From Climacium dendroides (taxonomy: Eukaryota; Streptophyta; Bryopsida; Hypnales; Climaciaceae): a stretch of DNA of 64,000 nt. The translations under genes were made by a program, and so were the position numbers. The stretch lies in contig OX467082.1 in the NCBI GenBank assembly GCA_950106755.1, positions 12,710,001-12,774,000 of the forward strand, in the 5' to 3' direction. Shown in pieces: positions 1 to 9,812 of the stretch. How positions within the stretch are numbered: the first letter of the stretch is position 1; the number at the start of each line of letters is the position of its first letter. The notes under the pieces are model-generated. The model had not been told where the DNA came from and ran no database searches. It saw nothing but the letters and a program-made list of their open reading frames with translations.

Positions 1-1950
1 TGCATTTAGAAATGAATCTTGCAAGTTATTTTTTCAAGATGATACTTAGACTCCTGGAAAACAAGATTGTCCTTAAATTTCTCATTAGTTGTTCAAATAT
101 AATGAATCAAAGCTTTATATGTAAACAAAAATATAATAGTTTAGGAAGAAATTAAAAATTTTGACCTTTTGCGATTTTTTGTTGTTGCCCACCAAGTTCA
201 ATTTTAGGCTTTTTGTGGTATAAATTTTGCTTTCAAGCACCAATTAAAATAAAAATTATATTCTCAGAAAGTTACACCAAAAATATAGTTAATAAGATAG
301 AATAAGATAAAAAGTTACACCAAAAATTGAGGTTATAGGAATCTACCTAAAATCTACTTTGTCCCTTGAGGGGACAATATTTCTTTAGGGGTTAAATAGT
401 TTGAAGGTTTACTTTTGGAGTTAGTATGAAAATATACACGCCTTTGCCCAATTGTCCTCAAAATTTCCTATATTTACCAAACATGGATGATAAGTGCCCT
501 TGGCCCTTCTAAATATGAATTTTCTCAACTCTCAATCGAAACATGTCTAACAATATTCCTTCAAAGTTAAGTTTAATAAACTTTATCTTGCATTCCACTT
601 GATAATTCACGCTCAATTGACTATTTGTAGGACACACTTAGTGAGGTAGAAAAGAAAACAATAAATTTGAGAACTCTTCAATAACGTGTGTAAAACTTTC
701 AATATTATAAAAGTAAAGTCAAATTAAGTTCCATGAGCGAGTGAGTAAATGCTCTAAGATTTCTACATCATTCAATATTATTAAGTTGAGTTCACTTTAA
801 GGAAAAAATCTTCACATATCACTCATTGGAAAAAATAACTTAGAAATGGTAACTTAATGTTACCAACATGGGACATTAGATCAATATTAACATAATGTTA
901 AAGTAATATCAAGTAAATATTAATTTAAAGTCAATTTTAGAGCTTCTAATTTAGTACTTTTCTATCAAATTAATCTTTTTGACATTAATATTATACTATA
1001 AAATGAGCAATCTACCTAAATAAAAAATACTCTAATCATTTGTGGATACTAAATGAAAGGAAGCAAGCCCATTGTGGCTCTAATTTGAACAACATTGTAC
1101 ATTTTAGAAGTTGGATGTACACTAACATTAATATTTTTCTACAATTGGCTTGTTTCCATTAGAATCCACAACAGATCCAATTATCTTAATACCTAAATTG
1201 TAAACATAAATAATGAAGCAAGGTTAAGTAAACCAAGTTTAAAAATCATTGAACAATAGTCAATAATCAAAGAAGTAATTGAATAACTATCATTAATTAT
1301 ATAGAGCCCAATTCCTCAATGGACCTAATTATCTTGAAACCTAAAATACAAGCATTAATGGTGAAATTATAGTGGAAATAACTAGTGAACAAGAATCGCA
1401 TTCTTTTTTTCTTACAAATATTACTCTCATTTTAGTAATCACTATACATTACAAGCTCCACCATAGAATTGAAAAATGCTAGGAATGTTGTGAGATTTTC
1501 CTTTTACATTCTCAACTCTCTTATCTTCCATTGAGAACAAAAAAGCATCATTTTGAAATATTCCCATATAGATTTTCTCCTTCAAAGTGCATTGCCTTGT
1601 ATTTCCATTGATCCAAATAAATATCAATCTTAAATATTTCTTAATGCATATGGTCAAATTGATTTTAATTTTCTTGAGGTGTTCACTCTTAGTGTGAAAT
1701 TCAAGATCTTATAGTTACATTCTATCTGATGTTCAAAGAAAATGAGCTAAAAAATTGCTCAAATTCTTGGCAATTTTGGCCCATTTTTGAAAGTGCAACC
1801 CCCCTTGGATCATTATATAGGGGTTAAGCTAGATGGGGTGTGTCTACCTTACTTAATTATTAAGATCTCGACTACGAAGGCCCCTATGAAAGTCCTCACG
1901 ATTATAACTTTAGGATAATTCCCCTCTTTAGATCCATGACCACATACAAC
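1..1950. other. AT-rich intergenic DNA, no gene seen
   Basis: This is AT-rich sequence with stop codons in every frame. The short open frames at 1442-1657 and 1959-2171 have no recognisable domain, and the composition does not change as it does at the real genes. I see no RNA gene or repeat array. Confidence 0.6.
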
Positions 1951-2544
1951 AAATCACTATGTACCGAAAAGATGCAAACATGATGTTTGCATTTCAATTC
2001 CTCTCCTCCCTTCCCTTGGAAAAGTCAAGAGTTGTTGATATGAGTTCAACCTCCCCCCTTAATACCATCGATCTTCTAAGAAAACCAAAGCTATTGATGT
2101 TGAGGGAACAAATGATTTTGGTTGTCCAAATTTGGATACAAAATGTAAATATAAATACGGATATGGTATAAGATATAAATACAAATTTAGACTACAAATT
2201 CAAGATACGGATATGGATATGCTCATAGAATACAAATAAAAAATATATACATAATCACAAGCAAAAAATACACATATATTCCATATGGTTTGCAAGTTCC
2301 ACAAATTCACTAGGATTATAAATATTGACGTTGGAGTAGATTTTACATGTTGAATTCATGAATTCATTTCACACAAGGGATTTGTTCAAAATTTTGCTTA
2401 AAAGTTCTACAACCAATAGAAAAATTAAGTATATACCCCTTGTAGAAATTTTGTAAAATCTTAACAACCAATGGGATAATGCTATGTATACCCTTTTTGA
2501 AAATCATGTGTGATTTCTTTGAAATTGACCATTCTATCACTATG
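1951..2544 (+). repeat. Left arm of a ~0.58 kb inverted repeat pair
   Basis: Read forward, this segment matches the reverse complement of 7455-8030 along most of its length. Shared blocks include the start (cactatgtacc versus cactatatacc, then a shared aacatgatgttt), the block ttggttgtccaaatttg, the block tatggtttgcaagtt, and the inner end near tgatttctttgaaattgac. Similarity looks like roughly 75-85% by eye. A second, diverged copy of the starting motif (atcactatgtacc then aagatgcaaa) recurs at about 2537, so the left arm itself is bounded by short direct repeats. The two arms enclose about 4.9 kb holding a RING-H2 gene and a helicase relic. They may be terminal repeats of one large element, or two independent insertions in opposite orientation. 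Confidence 0.75.
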
Positions 2545-3060
2545 TACCCAGAAGATGCAAATATCTTTTGGATTTTAATTTAAGCATATTTTAATATTCA
2601 CTATACATAGGTCATGCATAAAGAACCTTGATAGGCACAAATCAATTTAGTAGACAACAACATAAGCAACTTCAATCACAATCTCCTCCAAAAATAAAAA
2701 TAAATCACTCTAATCCAATTTATACTCTTATATCCCTATTTCAACCAATTTCCATTTCGAGCTTCATTGTTATCATACTCCAGCTCTTTTCTATCTAATC
2801 AACCTTAGCTACAATGGAAAATAAGCGTGGATGAAGCAAAGATCAATGCAAGTCATGCAATTGTTGTTTGTGCTAGCAATTGCAATTTTATTAATTGGCA
2901 CAATTCTTAGTGTCAAAAATTGTGAAGTATATCTTCACTGAGGTCTAATTTCAGGCCACAAATTAGAATAGATATGGAATGTAAACCCCCCTCTCCTAGA
3001 TTTGGTTGTGCATGGTGCCCAATCAAAAATGTACTTAAACCTTAAAAGACCCTTGGGTTG

Positions 3061-3101
3061 TATATGGGTTGTATAGAAGGTCCTTCTATACAACCCATAT
3101 A
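3061..3101. repeat. 41-bp perfect palindrome
   Basis: Two 20-bp arms (tatatgggttgtatagaagg and its exact reverse complement) are separated by a single t at 3081. It would form a nearly loopless hairpin. No oligo-T follows it and no gene lies next to it, so it is more likely a small foldback relic than a terminator. Confidence 0.85.
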
Positions 3102-3853
3102 TTATAACTCTTCAAATGTGGTTTATTATATGAGTTCTGATACATTATTATTTACATACAACTATAATCAATAATTTACTTTGTACAAGACAACATTTGG
3201 GCAATGTTATTTGGGGCAAATACCACCATACTTATAATATATTATATGGCCACAAAGGGCTTTCAAGCCCCTCTAGGGTTAATTAGCTCCCAATGTGCTA
3301 AGGCAAACATTAGATCCAATCGTGGATTTGCATCTAGTGCAAATTATTAGGGTATATCTAAGGACTTACTAAATAAAAAATTTAGGGGCTATTTTGTTTT
3401 ATAAGTAGTCCAATTCTTACATTTTTTGAATTAAATAAAGCCTATCTTTGCTCACACCTTATTATAAGATTTTTACAAAGTGAATTCCAATAGCAAAGTG
3501 GATACAAAAAAATGCATTCCAAAAAAAAATTAATTAGATTTATTTGATTGAATAGATTGATACCTACACAAAAACCTTTAAATCATTCTATTTCAACTAA
3601 TGAAATGAAAGCTATGAGGAGTTTTGGTTTGCAAGCAATGAATGAAATGAGAACATACAAAGTTGTTTGTTGACTTCAATTTTTAAAAATTTAAATAATA
3701 ATAAAAATAAAATATAATAAATATTTTTGTAATTTTTGTTGTTCACACATGTAGATTGTGAACTTCTTTCTAATTTGAAAACATTCTTTTGTTTTCCTCT
3801 AGTGGTTTGTTAAGTGCAATAGCACTCAAACAATTGAAAGCTATTTTGTAAAT

Positions 3854-4438
3854 CTATGAAACTTGAGCATTGCAAAGTAGACAAACTTTTTTACATTGCA
3901 ACCACTTTTGAATGCACTCAAAGTGATATACATGTTTGCAAGGCAATTTGCACATTGTTTCTCCCTCTTCAAATTTAACTTGACACACAATACACTTGTC
4001 TTGATGAAAAGTGTCACAGTTTTGGGAATTGGACCTATATTCAAATTGTGGAAGTGCGGCAATGGATTGAAGATCTAGGCCTATGCTCTCAGTTCCCATT
4101 GTCACTTCTTCAAATAGGAGCACATCTTCATAAGAATTATCATTTGAATCAGCATCATCCTCATCACGCCAATCATTTTGAAGAGCATGTTCATAACGAG
4201 CTTGATATTCACATTGAGGAACATGACCATCTAAGCAAAGATCTATGCAAAGATTCAACGCTCGAATCTCTTGAATAGTAAGTTGAATAAGTTCGGAATT
4301 GATGTCCATCTCACTGTCACTATCATAAGTACTAGCAATAGTATCACTATTGTCACTATCATCGGTGTTGTCACTATTATCGGTGGTGTCGTTATAGTCG
4401 GTAGTGTTGCACTCATTGTTATTGTTAACGCTCGTCAT
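3854..4438 (-). CDS. Intronless RING-H2 protein, BIG BROTHER-like retrocopy
   Basis: This open frame encodes 194 residues without introns. The C-terminal third (about residues 149-190) is a complete RING-H2 finger with spacing C-x2-C-x14-C-x-H-x2-H-x2-C-x10-C-x2-C, including the block LPCKHVYHFEC. All eight zinc ligands are present, so E3 ubiquitin ligase activity is plausible. Just upstream, GTESIGLDLQSIAALPQF aligns with GTESKGLNPQSLAALQQF of the intron-containing BIG BROTHER-like gene at 29205-31642. The aligned region crosses at least two introns of that gene (after its SYE exon and before CVVC), and these are absent here, which points to an old retrocopy. RING identity is only about 60% by eye. 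The N-terminus (residues 1-45) is Asn/Asp/Ser/Thr-rich and comes from a degenerate short-period repeat. It lies between the two inverted repeat arms, next to helicase remains. No poly(A) tract or target duplication is visible. Whether it is expressed is unknown. Confidence 0.7.
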   Translation of the reverse strand: MTSVNNNNECNTTDYNDTTDNSDNTDDSDNSDTIASTYDSDSEMDINSELIQLTIQEIRALNLCIDLCLDGHVPQCEYQARYEHALQNDWRDEDDADSNDNSYEDVLLFEEVTMGTESIGLDLQSIAALPQFEYRSNSQNCDTFHQDKCIVCQVKFEEGETMCKLPCKHVYHFECIQKWLQCKKVCLLCNAQVS

Positions 4439-6370
4439 TGATTACTACCAATGTTCACCTAATTGATATCTTTTAAAGACAATACTATCAAATTATTACT
4501 AACAAGTTTAAAGAAAATAATTTGAATTTATGACAATATTTATTTATGTTAAAAATCTACAAAAAATATATCATAATAGTAACTTTTATAAATCAAATGA
4601 GAAACAAATGTAAGGTCATCTACTTATATCTACTTTCAATTGAATCAAAGAATTTTATCAAAGTAAAAGTGGATCCAATAATACTAAAGGAAATGAAAAA
4701 TATAAATAAAGTAAAATAAAGTGAGTTATATTATAGAATAAATAAAATTCATTACTAAACTATAGTAAAAGAGAATTACAACCAAATTGAAATAAAGTAA
4801 AGCAAAGTGTACATATTGGCAAACTAAAGTAAAAGGATTTTCTTCAACAATCTAAAACTTATGTTGTGAGACCTTTCTATTGTCAAAAACCAATCAACAA
4901 TTTTGTGCAAGTTTAATTGTATAGATTGCTAACTATTCTTTAAGTAGAGGAAAAGGTTGATTAACATCCTATGGAATAATTTTATATGACTTTAATTGTT
5001 GTAGATAACCTAATGTGATTTATTTTGTGAAATTTTGAACATTTTTTAGAGTATTTTGAGGCTTTTTGATAAGAGTTTGTGTTTTTTGTGGTCCAAATTG
5101 GCTATTTTGGTTGTTTGTTGTGATTCAATTGGAGTCTTAGTTAGAGTTCCTAGTTGGTTGGTCTGACTTAATGAATTGAGTTCGAGTTGGTGTAAATTGG
5201 ATCACCAGCAATTAGTTGGATGGATTGAAGTTTAATTCCGAGTTTGCATGGTCTGTTGGTTTGGTCCAATTGAAGTTATTTGTGCCAGTCCAAGTCAACT
5301 TGATTTGTATGTTAATCCGAATTGGTTGGTTTGTGGTCAAATTAGTTTTAATTCGGATATTCATTCTGTTGTTGTTCAAGTAGGTAGTATCTATATTTGG
5401 TGTTAAGTTGGAATTTCATTGTGATTTTGAGTTTCCTAGTGGGTGGTAGTTGAGTTAGTTGGTCTTCCTCTCCGATTTGGCAACTGTTGCTGTGAGTCCT
5501 TTTAGTTCAAGTTGGGTTTCATTTTGTTTTCACCGGTTGTTGAGTGAAAGTCCGATGCGTGTCCCAACCAAATAGTGTTGTGTATTTTCGTTTTTGGTTC
5601 CGTATTATTGGAAGTTTGAATGTGTGTCAGTTTGTGTGTGTGGTTCAAGTGGAAGTGTGTGCATGAACGTTAACGTATTATGATTTTGTCTGTATCCTAG
5701 TTGATTGATGCGTTGCTGAGATCTGATGGAAATTGTGTAAGTGTCCGGTGTGATTGTGTGTCAAAGTTGGTTGATTGATGTCGTCTGTCTTAGTTGGAAA
5801 GTTGAATGTAGAATAGAGCTAGTTGAGTTTAATCGAAGATTGTGAGTAAGCCGAGTGGGGATGATTCAAAAATGAGAACATGTGAATCCAAATCGGTGGT
5901 TCAAAGATAGAGATGTAGTGAAACTTCACATTTGATAAGAGTTGAAGATATGGATTAAGTGTAGACTAATGGGAATCAATTGTAGATCCTAGCTAGAATG
6001 TTGTGTAGAAATGTTCAGTTAATTGGATGATACATCTTGTGAGTATTTGTAACGGTGGTTTAATCATTAATTCATAGCTAATATAAAAATGTATTTTTAG
6101 CCAAATTGTGTGTGTAATGTGCGTTATTTCAATGTAAAAATCTGTTTAATTATGTGTTCAATTAATTGAAGAGCCAAATTGGAGACGTGTGTATGTATCA
6201 TTGTAATTGGATGTGGTAATGTCTGTTTGGAAAATCAGTTGTGTGAATTGAAATTTTTTGGGTGCTGATTGCTTATATTAAAATGTATAGACCAAGTAGG
6301 GATGTAGTACATTTAAGTTACATGAGTCCAAATTGGAGTTGTTAAAGTCTGAATGTTGTTTGTGTTTATT
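4439..6370. other. Intergenic DNA with a strongly G+T-biased strand
   Basis: From about 5040 to 6350 the plus strand is conspicuously rich in G and T and poor in C, with recurrent ttggttgg, agttggt and gtgtgtg words. Its neighbours on both sides are A+T-rich without this skew. No frame stays open and no tandem unit is clear. It ends where the helicase relic begins, so it may be non-coding sequence of the same decayed element. Confidence 0.5.
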
Positions 6371-6371
6371 C

Positions 6372-7240
6372 TACCATCTCTCTAGCGTCCAATCTGTGTT
6401 AGGTCAAAGCTTATATAAAGTACAATTGATTGTACTTGATGAAGCTTGTGATGAACATACACTACAAGAGAAACACGTCCTAATTGACAAAAATTAGCCT
6501 GTCCTAATCTACAGAAATTTAATAGGTTTTTGTCAATTAGGACAAAAAATTGTCCAAATTGACAAAAACCTGTCAATTTTCTATAGATTAGGAGGGGCTG
6601 ATTTTTGTCAATTAGGACGAGTTTCTGTCATTTTGGACAGGTTTTGTTGTAGTGATAGATTTATGTTTGAAGCTATAGATAGATTATTGAGAAATCTATG
6701 TGAAATAAATAGCCCCAATGGTCGTCTTGTAGTTTTGTATAGTGGTGATTTTTGTCAAACTTTATTAGTTGTTGTGTGCGGAGGTTGCAAGCAAACTGTT
6801 GAAGTTTACTTGCAACATTCATATTTATTTCTACTAATGCAACATTTTCATTTGACTACTAATATGCGTTTGCAAAGTCAACTGGATTTTCAACAATTTT
6901 TATTAAATGTTGGTAAAGGCAAAATTGGTCTAGGGGTAGATTTATCATTAGGATTAGTTGCACCTAGAAATTCTTTAGATGGTCTAACTGATGCCATTTT
7001 TTATGATCCGGTTGATTTCTTTGAGCGTGTCATTTTAGCTGTCCAAAATGATGATACTCAAAAAATCAATCAGAAAATTATTAATTGCATGCTTGGTGAT
7101 GTGCATCAATGTTTTAGTGCAGATTTTGTGTATAAGAGCGATGAACATGCCCATCATTATTTAGTAGAATTTTAGAATTATTTACAATTGAGCAGTTTGC
7201 CTCCTCACCAATTAAATCATAAATGTGAGACTACTTGTTG
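6372..7240 (+). pseudogene. PIF1/Helitron-type helicase fragment, split by a MITE
   Basis: Before the MITE the frame reads SVLGQSLYKVQLIVLDEAC, and after it RFMFEAIDRLLRN and then GDFCQTLLVV. These correspond to the Walker B region (DEAP-type in the family, DEAC here), the FEAxDRxLRD block and the GGDFRQ-like block of PIF1/Helitron helicases. Later NMRLQSQLDFQQFLLNVG and, past a stop at 7173-7175, LPPHQLNHK match the family's NMR and LPPHxLNLK blocks. Only this middle part survives. The Walker A motif, the Rep domain and the C-terminal end are not recognisable, and there is at least one stop. Removing 6460-6654 plus one ATA joins GAA CAT to AGA TTT in frame. The domain is normally found in Helitrons or in related PIF1-like genes. 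Here it is a dead fragment inside the inverted repeat pair. Confidence 0.8.
6460..6654. mobile_element. CACTA-type MITE, 195 bp, inserted in helicase relic
   Basis: The element begins CACTACAAGAG and ends TTGTTGTAGTG, with 3-bp target duplications ATA at 6457-6459 and 6655-6657. Its two halves form an imperfect inverted repeat of about 95 bp each, with shared blocks cgtcctaattgacaaaaat and ggtttttgtcaatt. CACTA ends, a 3-bp duplication and no coding capacity fit a non-autonomous CACTA (En/Spm) element. It interrupts the helicase reading frame, so it landed after the helicase did. Confidence 0.88.
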
Positions 7241-7454
7241 AGAAGAGGAAGAAGAATGGATTCGTAGAGGTTGCAAAAATGATATAGAAGTTTAATTAAA
7301 AAAGAGACAATAATCATTGACAAAGGTCAAGTGGATGGTGAGGTCAAGTTTCAAGAATAGAACTAACCAAAATAAGACAAATGAAGGCTAGTGGAAGGTA
7401 AGCCAAGGTTGTATGAATGTGATACCAAGTCAAGAAAAGGAAGTAATGGACTGT

Positions 7455-8030
7455 CATAGTGACAAATTGTCAATTTCAAAGAAACCACACATGATTTTAA
7501 AAAGGATTATCATCCCACTAATTATTAAGCTTTTACAAAATTTCTAAAAGGGATACATGTGGCATTATTCCATTGGTTGTCAAGCTTTTACAAAAAATTT
7601 AAAAGGGGTACACAAGGTAATTTTCCTACTAGTTGTAAAACCTTTAAGCAAATCCCTTGTGTAAAATAAATTCATGAATTCTACATGTGAAACCCACCCC
7701 CCAATTGCCCATATTTGTATTTCAAGAACTTGTAGAACTTGCAAACCATATAGGATAACTTGCTTGTGAATCTTATATTTTGTAGTCTAAAATCATATTT
7801 GTATCTTATAACCATATCTGCATTTTGTATCCATATTTTGTATTCAAATTTGGACAACCAAGATCATTTGCTCTTCAAGCATCAATAGCTTTTGTCTTTT
7901 AAAGATCAATGGCATTTAAGGGGGGAGGATTCTTCTTGAACTTAAATCAATGACTATTGATTTTTCTAAGGGAAGAGGGAGGAGTTGAAATACAAACATC
8001 ATGTTCACATATTTTTGGTATATAGTGGAT
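7455..8030 (-). repeat. Right arm of the ~0.58 kb inverted repeat pair
   Basis: The reverse complement of this segment aligns with 1951-2544 (see that entry). Recognisable anchors on the plus strand are the blocks tcaatttcaaagaaaccac at the inner end, caaatttggacaaccaa in the middle, and aaacatcatgttcacat near the outer end. No clear target-site duplication is visible outside the two arms. Confidence 0.75.
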
Positions 8031-9500
8031 TGCAAAGACAATATTGCCAAACCATATGAAACATGGACATATATGCAAAATTAGCCAAATACAATACCAC
8101 TGCTTTTTTACACTATCTCCAAAAGATAGTGTTATATATTTTTTCACACTTAGTATTGAATATTTAACATTATTTTTTATACTAAAGTATCAAATCCAAT
8201 GTTAATTTGTTCTTCAAGATTTAGTATCAAGAAACATGTTAAGTAATTCTACAATAAAAAAGAATGATGAAAAAAGATAGAAAAAATATCAAAAATAGAT
8301 TAAAAATAATTTTAAAAAAAAGTGAGGAAACGAGTTCCAAAAAATGTCAAAAAAGGATTCTTTACATTTTTAAATTTAGAGATGATTCCTCAAAAGCACC
8401 AAAATTGCAAAATGACTTGGGTTTGATTTATCTTACAATTCTAATTAAATTTACTAAAATATGTTTCAAAAGGTCTTATATGTTGAAAAAGGGAGATCAA
8501 TTGTACAAAAATTGTTATACAAATACTCCATTACATATATTTGACAAAAGAACTAAAATTTCATACATATAGCTAGGTATTAAGAACTCCTACCATGAAC
8601 CATGATTACCTAATGGGCTCAAACTCCATGGCCTACAAGCAACTCCTACCATAAACCATGACTACCTAATGAGCTCAAACTTTGTGGCCTACAAACAAAT
8701 GCCTTAGTCTATTTTGGTAGTAGTTCTAGTAGCTTAAATGAAGGTAGGCAAGGAATAGGGCAAATTGTAAAGCTCTTAAAAAAATTTCAAACCTTATATT
8801 TTTGATGCCCTTTTAAATATTTTTTAGAATTTTCTTTTGATTCTCTTTTTGACATTTTTTCTATCTATTAAATGACGTTCTTTCAATAAATTAGTTTGAC
8901 ATCCTTCTTAACATTTTTTTGGAAATGAATGCCAAAAGAGTAGATTTTTTGCAATGTTTCCAACACTTTTGTTAGTATCAAAATCTAGTCACAACACCCT
9001 TATTTGGAATTGTCATATAATATAGCAACTTGTTTTCAACAAGCAAATAGTACACTTCTTTAATGTACCACCAAAGATTTCTCTACTCATTCATTTCCCA
9101 CCTACTCCCTCCTTGAAATGACTGTCCATAATTTTGTTAGGGTGTTTTTTTGAGCCAATTTCATTAACCACATTGTCAAAAACATAATAAAGAAAAGGTT
9201 CAAATTTTATATCAACGGAATCAATGAAAAACATTGCATGTTCATTGCACCCTAAATAAAATTAGCTGCAAAAAACCCTCCATATAACCTAATCAAAACA
9301 ACCTTAAAAAAGCATGACATTTAAACTGAACAGTCAATTTGGGGCAAAAAAGAACCGGCCTGCAATTTCTGGCTGGAAGAAAATTGTGTACCAGTAGTCA
9401 GAAATTCTAAACTTATTTGAATTCTAAGCTTCGAATAAACTTGTACCTGGCATGAACCATCTTTCATCCATTAAACACTTTCTCATCCAAAAAACATCAT
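8031..9500. other. AT-rich intergenic DNA with one short tandem duplication
   Basis: A 56-bp unit occurs twice head to tail at 8585-8640 and 8641-8696, beginning aactcctaccat in each copy and differing at a handful of bases. A lysine-rich open frame at 8264-8572 reflects A-rich composition and has no recognisable domain. Nothing else is supported. Confidence 0.6.
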
Positions 9501-9812
9501 TCATCTGGATCCACCTACGAAAATTGTCAGTGATCACCACTCTGGCCACATTCAAATCTGGGGAAAAAAGGCCTCACTCGTCGCAAGCGAGGCTCGGGAG
9601 GATTTCAACTCCCAGTCGCCATTAGGTCACGTCGCGCGGTTTCGTCCGTCTCTCGGGCGTTGCCTCCCGCCTGCCTGCCTGCCTGCTTGCCTGCCTGAGT
9701 CTCTCTTCTGTCGCGTGTCTTGCCGGCCATCGGACTAACTTAAGTTCCTGCAGCGAGCCCTTTCCATTCCTTGGGTGGAGTAGGGTCCAGGCTTGCTCCG
9801 GCACGGAGCAGC
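9501..9812 (+). promoter_or_regulatory. GC-rich 5' region of the At4g15545-like gene
   Basis: Composition shifts sharply to GC-rich at about 9580. A gcct-type microsatellite (about seven near-perfect units) runs from about 9670 to 9697. The first ATG of the downstream frame is at 9813. Transcript start and promoter elements cannot be fixed from sequence alone, and no convincing TATA box was assigned. Confidence 0.4.

Noticed and set aside
3061..3101. Transcription terminator
   Set aside because: The palindrome lacks an oligo-T tract and adjacent gene, and bacterial-type terminators are not expected in this nuclear sequence.
8264..8572. 102-codon lysine-rich frame
   Set aside because: The amino acid content follows directly from A-rich DNA and no domain or codon pattern supports a gene.
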